Assembly (NCBI GenBank): GCA_011046405.1 | Contig: DSAR01000280.1 | Location: 1-10,086, forward strand | Length of the DNA stretch: 10,086 nucleotides | Origin: Chloroflexota bacterium | GTDB taxonomy: Bacteria > Chloroflexota > Anaerolineae > B4-G1 | Direction of reading: 5' to 3' | In this document: in pieces, positions 1 through 7,300 of the stretch | Numbering within the stretch: the first letter of the stretch is position 1 | Layout of the letters: each line of letters begins with the position of its first letter | Notes under the pieces: generated by a model | Databases searched by the model: none | What the model saw: the letters and a program-made list of their open reading frames with translations, nothing else | What the model was told of the DNA's origin: nothing | Translations under genes and position numbers: made by a program

Positions 1-153
1 ATCATTGACGAAATTGACCGCGTCCTCGCCCAGCACTATGGTTTCACGGACGAGGAACTGGACTTTATCATCAACTATGACATCAAGTACCGCATGGGCG
101 ATGCCCTGTTCGAGGAGGACGGGGACGACGGCGAGGAGGATGGAGAAGATTGA
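1..153 (+). CDS. DNA methyltransferase (PglX/DrmMI/type IIG-like), C-terminal end only
   Basis: Only the last 50 residues and the TGA stop are inside the window; the gene starts upstream. The visible stretch contains the pattern YGFTDEELDFIINYDIKYRM, which I recognise as the usual C-terminal end of large adenine-specific DNA methyltransferases with an Eco57I-type domain, the group that includes BREX PglX, DISARM DrmMI and many type IIG enzymes. None of the catalytic motifs (NPPY, SAM-binding loop) is in view, so the assignment rests on this tail alone. After it comes a strongly acidic end (LFEEDGDDGEEDGED) made almost only of Asp, Glu and Gly. The gene ends 31 bases before a separate promoter, so it is probably the last gene of an upstream unit and not co-transcribed from that promoter with the Fic gene. 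Which methyltransferase system it belongs to cannot be decided here. Confidence 0.72.
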   Translation: MIDEIDRVLAQHYGFTDEELDFIINYDIKYRMGDALFEEDGDDGEEDGED

Positions 154-183
154 AACTCGTTGCCGGGCGCCTCTGGCATTCAT

Positions 184-212
184 TTGACCTGTATCGGTAT
201 CGGATGTACAAT
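184..212 (+). promoter_or_regulatory. Sigma70-type promoter for the Fic-led operon
   Basis: TTGACC at 184-189 matches the -35 consensus in five of six positions, and TACAAT at 207-212 matches the -10 consensus in five of six. The spacer between them is exactly 17 bases, the optimum. Transcription would start near 219-220, giving a leader of about 40 bases before the Fic ATG at 260. The region is also visibly richer in A/T than the surrounding genes. This is the only convincing promoter I found between 1 and 9941. Confidence 0.75.
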
Positions 213-236
213 TCTGTCATCTATCCGATACGATAC
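191..236 (+). promoter_or_regulatory. Inverted-repeat operator flanking the -10 element
   Basis: GTATCGGTATCGGAT at 191-205 is the reverse complement of ATCCGATACGATAC at 223-236, apart from one extra G. The arms are separated by 17 bases that hold the -10 element. The left arm fills nearly the whole -35/-10 spacer, and the right arm lies just after the expected transcription start. The arm centres are about 31-32 bases apart, close to three helical turns, so two bound proteins would sit on one face of the DNA. Because the left arm is upstream of the transcription start, this promoter cannot make an RNA hairpin from the pair, which points to a DNA-level repressor site. The regulator is unknown; the HTH-bearing Fic protein just downstream is one candidate. 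Confidence 0.7.
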
Positions 237-259
237 TTGCCAGAATCCGGGAGTGACCA

Positions 260-1213
260 ATGATCGAACCGCGCCTGTTAGCGCGCCTGGAGCGCAAAAA
301 AGACCAGCTCGACCGTTTACGCCCGCTGCCGGCCGCTGCCGTGCGCCGCCTGGAAGAGCAGGTGACCGTCGAGTGGATTTACAACTCGAATGCCATCGAA
401 GGCAACACGCTCACACTCAAAGAAACGCGCCTGATCCTCGAAACCGGGCTGACCATCGGCGGCCGGAGTTTGCGCGAGCATTTCGAGGTCATTAACCACA
501 AAGAAGCCATCGAATACGTCGAGGCGCTGGTGGCCGGCGATGAGCCGGTCACGCCCTTCCACGTGCGCCAGATTCACCGCCTGGTGCTGGCGCGCATCGA
601 CGACGAGAACGCCGGGCAGTACCGCACACTGCCGGTGCAGATTATGGGGACGGCGCACCGCCCGCCCGAAGCCTGGCAGGTGCCGGCCTTGATGCAGGAC
701 TGGGGGGATTGGCTCACCGGTCCGGCGCAAGCGCTGCACCCGCTCGAACGCGCGGCGCTGGCCCATCATCGCCTGGTATCGGTGCATCCGTTCATAGACG
801 GCAACGGGCGTACCGCCCGCCTGGTGATGAACCTGCTCTTGATGCGCGACGGTTACCCGCCGACGATCATCCTGCGCGCCAATCGCGGCCAGTACTATCG
901 CGTCCTGGCCCAGGCCGACGCGGGCAACGTGTCGCCTTTGCTCAACATGGTGGGCCGGGCGCTCGAGCGCAGCCTGGCGCTCTACCTGGCAGCCTGTACG
1001 CCCCAGAGCGGTCCCACAGACCCTCAAGATGAATGGATTTTGCTGCGCACAGCCGCCGAGGATACCCCCTACAGCCAAGAGTACCTGAGCCTGCTGGCGC
1101 GCAAGGGGCGGCTGGAAGCGATCAAGCGCGGCCGGGTGTGGTATACCACCCGGCGGGCGGTCGCCGCATACCGCCAGTCGGTGCGCGAACAGAAGAAAGA
1201 GACATCGCCGTGA
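260..1213 (+). CDS. Fic family protein (AMP-transferase fold) with C-terminal HTH
   Basis: 317 residues, a usual length for COG3177-type Fic proteins. The catalytic motif HPFIDGNGRTAR starts at His176, with Asp180 and the GNGR anion-binding loop intact, so transfer of AMP from ATP onto a target hydroxyl is plausible. An N-terminal SNAIEG motif (Ser43 to Gly48) matches the (S/T)xxxE(G/N) inhibitory helix, with Glu47 in the autoinhibitory position. This makes it a class II Fic protein that would be held off until the helix is displaced. The last 60 residues (about 255-310, including YSQEYLSLLARKGRLEAIKR) resemble an excisionase/MerR-like winged HTH, so it may also bind DNA. The start is supported by GGGAG at 249-253, six bases before the ATG. 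Its stop overlaps the GTG of the next gene. The target protein is unknown. In this setting it could be a regulator, a toxin, or an accessory of the defence locus; its family is clear, its role is not. Confidence 0.92.
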   Translation: MIEPRLLARLERKKDQLDRLRPLPAAAVRRLEEQVTVEWIYNSNAIEGNTLTLKETRLILETGLTIGGRSLREHFEVINHKEAIEYVEALVAGDEPVTPFHVRQIHRLVLARIDDENAGQYRTLPVQIMGTAHRPPEAWQVPALMQDWGDWLTGPAQALHPLERAALAHHRLVSVHPFIDGNGRTARLVMNLLLMRDGYPPTIILRANRGQYYRVLAQADAGNVSPLLNMVGRALERSLALYLAACTPQSGPTDPQDEWILLRTAAEDTPYSQEYLSLLARKGRLEAIKRGRVWYTTRRAVAAYRQSVREQKKETSP

Positions 1214-1851
1214 CGGCAGTCATCCGCGTCACCCCAAATGACGCGCATTTCCCCGCCGCGCTCACCCGGTGTTCAAGCGGCGACGCTCCCACCTTTCTGG
1301 ACGCATTGGGCAACCTCGACCTGCTACAGCGTCCTTTGCTGGCCTTCTTCGCCTCGGTGCGCTGCCCGGGCCGCTTGATCCTGCAGGCCCACGACCTGGC
1401 CCAAGAGTTGCGGCGGGCGGGCGTTCCCACCATCGGCGGCTTCCACTCGCCGGTGGAGCGGGAGGCGCTCACCGTCTTGCTGCGCGGCGAGCAGCCCATC
1501 GTCGTCTGTCCCGCCCGCGGCCTGGCGCGGATGCGCGTGCCGCGCGGGTACCGCGCCCCGCTGGAGGCCGGCTGCTTGCTCCTCCTCTCTCCCTTCGATG
1601 AACACGTCCGGCGGGCCACCGCCCAGACCGCGCAGCGCCGCAACCGGCTCGTCGCCGCCCTGGCCCAGTGGGTTTTCGTCGCCTACGCCGCTCCCGGCGG
1701 CAAGACGGAGGCATTCTGCCGGGAGACCGTCGCCTGGGGCAAGTTGCTGTACACGTTCGCGGGGAACGAAAATCTGGTCGAGATGGGGGCGCAGGTGTTG
1801 CAGCCAGGGGACGGGCTGTCGTTTTTTGATACCACAGGCATTGATGAATAA
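1210..1851 (+). CDS. DprA/SLOG-like Rossmann-fold protein
   Basis: 213 residues starting at the GTG that overlaps the Fic stop codon (GTGA). The frame stays open further upstream to an ATG at 1033, but that stretch runs inside the Fic gene and is very unlikely to be used. The fold follows DprA: ALGNLDLLQRPLLAFFASVR (about 36-55) corresponds to the first strand, GGFHSPVEREAL (from Gly76) to the SGLARGID loop, RRNRLVAALAQWVFVAY (from Arg143) to the conserved RNRIIAGL segment, and a final Gly-Lys-Leu-Leu-Tyr strand follows. It is shorter than natural-transformation DprA, lacking the N-terminal SAM-like domain and the C-terminal winged helix. The usual GSR nucleotide loop reads ASVR, so ligand binding may differ. 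SLOG-fold proteins bind nucleotides or nucleotide-derived ligands and are frequent in defence islands. A single-stranded DNA-binding or signal-sensing role with Fic is inference. Confidence 0.75.
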   Translation: MTAVIRVTPNDAHFPAALTRCSSGDAPTFLDALGNLDLLQRPLLAFFASVRCPGRLILQAHDLAQELRRAGVPTIGGFHSPVEREALTVLLRGEQPIVVCPARGLARMRVPRGYRAPLEAGCLLLLSPFDEHVRRATAQTAQRRNRLVAALAQWVFVAYAAPGGKTEAFCRETVAWGKLLYTFAGNENLVEMGAQVLQPGDGLSFFDTTGIDE

Positions 1852-1857
1852 TGTAGT

Positions 1858-1863
1858 GAGGAG
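1858..1863 (+). promoter_or_regulatory. Ribosome binding site that fixes the start at 1871
   Basis: GAGGAG lies seven bases before the ATG at 1871. The frame is open back to an ATG at 1598 and also has an ATG at 1844, but the 1598 start would run about 250 bases through the DprA-like gene with a low-complexity Arg/Pro/Ser-rich sequence. The 1844 ATG has no comparable Shine-Dalgarno match. This site therefore decides the start. Confidence 0.8.
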
Positions 1864-1870
1864 CAATCGG

Positions 1871-4294
1871 ATGCCGAATGATCGCACATTTGAGCAGCTA
1901 ATCCGCGAACACTTTCCCTTTCCTATCAGCCACACCTATACCTACCTGCAAAGCCGCGTCGACCCTGACGACCGCTACCAGGCGTTGCTGGCCTGCTTTG
2001 AAGTGACCCTCAAGACCATCGCTTCCATTGCTCTGGCAAATTTTACCCGCGACATCCAGAACGATCCCACCCTGGGTAATGCCCATCTCTTCCAGGACTT
2101 GCTCGATACCCTGAGCCGTCCCCTTTCGCTGGGCCATTGGCAGGGATTGCTGCATCGCACACTGCGCCCCTATGCGACTCGCCGCGAGCGGCTGATGGCG
2201 CCCGAACTGTTCGATTTCTACTACCGTGTCACCGAGGGAGGCAACGTCAAGACGCAGAGCGAAAACGTGCGCCTCATTCAGCGATTCATACAGGAGCGGA
2301 ACGAGGAGGCCCACCACCGCAACCGCAGCCAGACCAGTCCACTGCAACGGCGGTTGCAGTTGCCCGAGTTGGAGCAGGACATGGAGACTCTGTTGGGCGA
2401 ACTCGAATTCCTGGCCGACTATCCCTGGCTCTACGTCGAACACGCTGAGCACCACGAGGGTGAATGGCACTATCGCGCCAACTATGCCTCTGGCGCCGGC
2501 TATCCCTTCCACCAGCGCACCTGGCGGACCGCTCTCGGCATCAACTCCCACCGCTGCTTGTTGGTCAACGAGGTCAGACCCGCCGTCCTGGAACTGGATC
2601 CCTTCGTCATCGTGACTTCTGAGGGGCGCCTACAGCAGCCGGATCTCTTCTTCTTCGATGGCGTGTTCAGCTCGGGTCGGGCTACCTTTATGAACTATCA
2701 CGTGGGTGATTACATCGACCCGACCGACGAAGGCTCCCCGGCCTCGGTGGCCAGCGACGCCATCAACAGCCTGCTCAAGCTGCTCAAGAACCGTATTCCC
2801 CCGGCGGCCGAGGAGACCCAGATGGTGGTCGAGGATCGTCTGCCCGCGGTCGAAATCTACCATCAGGCTGCTAGTTGGGCTATGGAGCACGGCGAACGGC
2901 AGTCCATCTCCCTGGACGCGCTGCGCCGGATCCTCAACCTATCCCGCGAGGAGGCGCTGCAGCAGGAGCGGGACCTGGAGGCCGAGCGCGGCGTCGAGAC
3001 CGAGTCGGAGGAGACCGAAGTTCCCTTTGAAGGGGTCCCCACTTGGGCCAACCTGGCGTACTATGTCCTCGACAACAGCGGTCGGGAGGAGATGTTCTAC
3101 AAAGAGATCGCGGCCGAGGCCGAGGCGCTCAAAGATCAGTACGATCCCGACTGGGAAAGGGGAGACTCGGCGCACGTAGAAGGGACCGTGAGCCGGATTA
3201 TGTCCCAGGACCCCCGCTTCTACAAACTCGAACCAGGCTACTATCGGCTCACTAAACAGAATGAGCTGCTATCCAATCCCTCCTGGGCCAACCTGGCCTA
3301 TTTCGTGCTCCAACGCCACGACCCTAAACGGCACGGGATGCACCTTTCAGAGATCGCCGAGCAGGCGACGGCGCTCAAGGAGAAGCACAGCGATTGGAGC
3401 AGCGAGAATGCCCAGACGCCCAAGCGGACGGTGAGCGCTACGATGAGTATGGATCACCGGTTCGAACCGCTGCCGGAGCGGGGCTATTGGCGTCTGGCAG
3501 CGGACGAGGTCCAGGGAGGGCCGCAACCGACGCCCGTTCAGCCACCTCCCACCTCCAGCCGCCAGGAAGCCTACGATGAGGTGTTGGCCTGTCTGAGGGA
3601 GCTGGGCGAGGTGCAGCCGCTGCCCTTTGGGCGCACCTATTACACTCTGGATGGTCAAACCCACTTGATGCTCCGCTTTTCCAAGGCCCACCACCGCAAC
3701 GACGAGATCGAGTATTTCCTGGGTGTCACGCCCCAGTACTTTGAGCGCATCGACGCGCTGGGCAACGGTTTTATGGTCTTTGTATTGGGCGGATCCGACA
3801 ACGTCCTGCTGGTTTCCACCGAGACCTTTGCCGGCTGGGTGGAGGGAGTGGCCCCCAGCGGCAGCGGCACCTGGCCGCTGGCTTTTTACCAACAACCGGG
3901 CGCGGGTCGGATCGAGCGCTGGGTCGCGGGCCAGAGCCGCGCGGACGTGACGGCCCACCTCAATGACTATGACAGCCTGCGCCGTGTACTGGCAGGGACG
4001 CCGGCCTCCCGCGCGCAGCGGGCCAAGGCGACCATCCGCGTGGCCGATTTGCTGGAAGCCGGTCTGCTCAGGCCGGGCGATGCGGTGCACACGCGCAAGC
4101 ATCCAGAGCGGCGCGCGATGGTCGTCGACGCCAAATTCCTGGAGTACGAGGGGCGGCGGTGGGGCTACAATGATTGGGGTATGCACATCAACGATTGGGC
4201 GGCGATCAACATCTACCGCGAGTTCGTTCTGGCCCGCACTGCTCAGACGTTGAACGAGTTGCGGGAGGCGTTGCGAGAAAGGCTTTGCCAGTGA
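1871..4294 (+). CDS. Tandem HARE-HTH and RAMA-like domain protein
   Basis: 807 residues; I recognise no characterised full-length family. Residues 1-330 form a helical then strand-rich region with a SLGHW motif at 86-90 and LELDPFVIVTSEGRLQQPDL later. A similar region occurs at the N-terminus of other multidomain prokaryotic proteins, but I cannot name it. About 355-385 is a charged, Glu-rich helix. Two HARE-HTH modules follow at 391-462 and 471-545. Each begins with a WANLAY motif and ends with a Tyr-rich wing (GYYRL, GYWRL). The copies are 80 codons apart and share an identical 14-base start at 3044-3057 and 3284-3297, so they arose by duplication. After a Pro-rich linker comes an unnamed strand-rich domain (563-705), then a RAMA-like domain from about 721 (VADLLEAGLLRPGD). 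HARE-HTH and RAMA are linked with reading modified DNA in restriction and chromatin proteins. I see no nuclease motif, so a DNA-recognition subunit is the best inference. Confidence 0.72.
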   Translation: MPNDRTFEQLIREHFPFPISHTYTYLQSRVDPDDRYQALLACFEVTLKTIASIALANFTRDIQNDPTLGNAHLFQDLLDTLSRPLSLGHWQGLLHRTLRPYATRRERLMAPELFDFYYRVTEGGNVKTQSENVRLIQRFIQERNEEAHHRNRSQTSPLQRRLQLPELEQDMETLLGELEFLADYPWLYVEHAEHHEGEWHYRANYASGAGYPFHQRTWRTALGINSHRCLLVNEVRPAVLELDPFVIVTSEGRLQQPDLFFFDGVFSSGRATFMNYHVGDYIDPTDEGSPASVASDAINSLLKLLKNRIPPAAEETQMVVEDRLPAVEIYHQAASWAMEHGERQSISLDALRRILNLSREEALQQERDLEAERGVETESEETEVPFEGVPTWANLAYYVLDNSGREEMFYKEIAAEAEALKDQYDPDWERGDSAHVEGTVSRIMSQDPRFYKLEPGYYRLTKQNELLSNPSWANLAYFVLQRHDPKRHGMHLSEIAEQATALKEKHSDWSSENAQTPKRTVSATMSMDHRFEPLPERGYWRLAADEVQGGPQPTPVQPPPTSSRQEAYDEVLACLRELGEVQPLPFGRTYYTLDGQTHLMLRFSKAHHRNDEIEYFLGVTPQYFERIDALGNGFMVFVLGGSDNVLLVSTETFAGWVEGVAPSGSGTWPLAFYQQPGAGRIERWVAGQSRADVTAHLNDYDSLRRVLAGTPASRAQRAKATIRVADLLEAGLLRPGDAVHTRKHPERRAMVVDAKFLEYEGRRWGYNDWGMHINDWAAINIYREFVLARTAQTLNELREALRERLCQ

Positions 4295-4323
4295 ACGGCA
4301 AGATTGTAAAGGCAATCAAACTG

Positions 4324-4330
4324 AGAGGAA
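4324..4330 (+). promoter_or_regulatory. Ribosome binding site of the McrB-like gene
   Basis: AGAGGAA ends six bases before the ATG at 4337. It lies in the 42-base gap after the HARE/RAMA gene, the largest gap inside the 260-9941 gene run. I saw no convincing -35/-10 pair or terminator in this gap, so read-through from the upstream gene is likely. Confidence 0.7.
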
Positions 4331-4336
4331 CATCAA

Positions 4337-7300
4337 ATGAGTCCGGTGAATGACAAGATCACTATCGACGCAGCAAAACGCGCACAATTTGAGATACTCT
4401 TTGAGGAGTTTCTAGAGGTCTATCCTCCAACGGAAGGAGGCCGCAATCACATTGAGCGGTACGAGCCAAGTCGAGGGGAGGCCCAGGAGAACTTTGAGCA
4501 AATTGTGGAAGCGGCTGAGCGTGGCGAGGACATCACCGACAAGGTCTTGTTGAAACTCCTTCCTTATGGGAACACCTCAACAAACAGGGAGAAGGGCGCC
4601 TGGACGCCCCTCGCGCCGGCGATTCAGGGGGATCTGCAGAAGTGGTACGAGGCGCAAGGATGGACGGATCCAGGCGATTGGCCTCATGTAGCACAAGCGA
4701 TCCTCGACTTTGTCCGTCGCTGCAACGATAACCCCAAAGATCTGGAAGCGGCCTGCAAAGCGTTCGATGATCTCCCTTACACCACCGGTTTTCAGACTGG
4801 TATGCTCACTCCCATCCTCAACGCGCTTCGTCCTGAAGAGTTTCTGCTGATCAACAACAAGTCGCGGGATACCATCAATCACTTCGCCGGTACGTCACAC
4901 AGTCAGAAACTGCGGGAGTATCCAGAGACAAACGCGACGGGGTGGGCGCTGATCCAGGAGTTTGCTCCGGTGATGCACCGCTTTGACATGCCTGATCTGC
5001 GAGATTCAGACTTGTTCGACATGTTCTCCCACTGGCTGGTGGCGGTGAAGGGTTTCAACTTTCGCCCTGTTCGTTATTGGAAGATCGCGCCTGGTGAGAA
5101 GGCCTGGAACTGGGATGCTTGCCTAGAGGGTGGCTTCATCGCGATAGGATGGGATGAACTGGGTGACGTATCTGAAATGGAAAAGTCCGAGTTCGACGAG
5201 CGACTTGAAGCTCTGGATGCTGAGTATCCAGATGGAGGATGGAACAAGTTCGGAGCAGGGCAGGTCTGGACATTTGCCCACGAGATCCAGGAGGGCGATC
5301 GAGTCGTGGCTAACCGGGGAACCACGGAGGTGTTGGGGATCGGAACCGTGCTGGGGGCGTACGAGTTTGTTCCGGATGAGAGACACGGTCATCGTCTGCC
5401 TGTGACGTGGGATGATCTAACGCCAAGACGGGTCAACGAAGGGGGATGGAGGAGCACCCTGGTTAAACTGGATCGGGACAAGTTCGAGACGATTCGTAAC
5501 GCCATGCCCTTTGAGGCTGACAACGATTTAGCAGAGCCCTTCTCCAGGATTTTCGAGGATCGCGAGGAAGCCGAGTGGGCCTTCGACTTGCTAGAGGAAA
5601 CGCTTCAGCGCCTCGGTGTCACAGACGCCAGCGACAAACGCTTCTCTCTGACCTTGAGGCACAACGGGCAGGCATTGCATCTCAATTTTGGTAACTGGGC
5701 TGTGATGGTATTCTATGCTTCTGGTTACTCATCGTATAGGGTGGGCATTGCACTAATCGAAGATCAGGTGGACGTCGAGGGCGATATTAGGCGCTGGCGG
5801 GATTTCGCGCAAGACGATGATGAGCCGGGAATTCGTCTCCTTGGATTGCCTATCCAAACCGTGCGACCCCTGGAGGGCACGCTGCGTGAGGTCTATGAGA
5901 ACACTCTCGTTCATATCGCGAAGAGATTTGAGCACTGGAAAGCAAGCCCCTACCGGAAATACGGGGTACCGGAAATAGAAGCAGCCATCTTCGACCCGGA
6001 GAAGCGTTCAGCGCTTCTTACCCATGGGATCACAGAACCGCTCTCAGAGGTTGGCTACTTTACATCAAGGACGTTCGAACTGTTGGAAGACCTCCACGAG
6101 GACCCCACCGCGGCCTACTATATGGACCACAAGGACGCCTTCGAGGCCCACTTGCTGGAACCCTTTAAACGGCTTTTCCACGACGTTGCGGAGCGTCTAC
6201 CACCGGCGATCAGCAATGTGATGGAGACCGAGCGCTGGCTCTTCTCACGCATTCCCAAGAATGACTTTGGGCAGGGTGGGGCCTGGGATTTCTACTGGGG
6301 GGCCTTCTATCCCAAGGGCAGCAAGCGGACTCAGGACGCCCAACTCTCGCTTTGGATCAACCACGAGCGGCTGGAGTTTGGCTTCTACATCGGTGATTAC
6401 GGCGCCGAACAGCGTCAGCGGTTTTTGCGACAATGCCGTGAGCATTATCAGGCCCTTAATTCCGCTCTCGGAGATACCCTCTCATCTGATGACATCGTTT
6501 TTGGGCGACACAAGGACATCGTTGTCAACGCAGATGGCACTGTAGAGAGCACGCTCGACCTCACCTGGCAGGAGTGGCTACAGCACCCTGACCAGGCAGA
6601 CTTTGACGTCTCCGTCGTTCTACTTCGGGACGAAGTGTTGGCGTGTTCGGAAGACGAGCTCGCCAATCGCATTGCCCAGATCTATGAACGATTCTTCCCC
6701 CTGGTGCTCCTGGCTATCGAGGATGATCCGCTGGTTGCCATTGATGATTATCTTGATCTTGACGACCCTGAAAAACTCAAGCGCAATCCTGTGTACTCAA
6801 TCGCACGATGCGCCGAGGAGTCCTTCTTTGATGAGGCAACGCTCGCTCAGTGGGTGCGGGCCATCGAGCGGAAAAAGCAGGCCATTCTATACGGCCCGCC
6901 AGGAACGGGCAAGACCTATCTCGCGGAGCGTCTCGCCAAGCATTTGATCGGCGGTGGGGACGGCTTCTCAGAGGTGGTGCAATTCCATCCGGCCTACGCT
7001 TACGAGGATTTCATTCAGGGCCTGCGCCCCGACCTCGATGTGGGCGGCGGCCTGCGTTTCAACCGCGCGCCCGGTCGATTCCTGGACTTTTGCCGCAAGG
7101 CGCGCGCCTGTGAAGGGCGCTGTGTGCTGATCATCGACGAGATCAACCGCGCCAACCTCTCCCGCGTCTTCGGCGAACTGATGTACCTGTTGGAGTATCG
7201 CGACCGCGACGTGCCCCTGGCGGCGGGCGGTCGATTCGACATTCCAGAAAACGTGCGCATCATCGGCACGATGAATACGGCCGATCGCTCCATCGCGCTG

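Noticed and set aside
317..1078. Antisense open frame of 253 codons over the Fic gene
   Set aside because: It lies opposite a gene with clear Fic motifs, has no ribosome binding site, and its translation shows no recognisable domain; it is a by-product of the high G/C content.
1033..1209. Longer N-terminus for the DprA-like protein
   Set aside because: It would overlap the Fic gene by about 180 bases and adds no DprA-like sequence; the GTG at 1210 fits a GTGA stop-start overlap.
1598..1870. Longer N-terminus for the HARE/RAMA protein, from an ATG inside the DprA-like gene
   Set aside because: The added residues are Arg/Pro/Ser-rich shadow sequence, and GAGGAG sits at the right distance from the ATG at 1871.
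3347..4315. Antisense open frame of 322 codons over the HARE/RAMA gene
   Set aside because: It is opposite the second HARE module and the RAMA-like domain, and its sequence is a mirror of the sense codon bias with no motif of its own.
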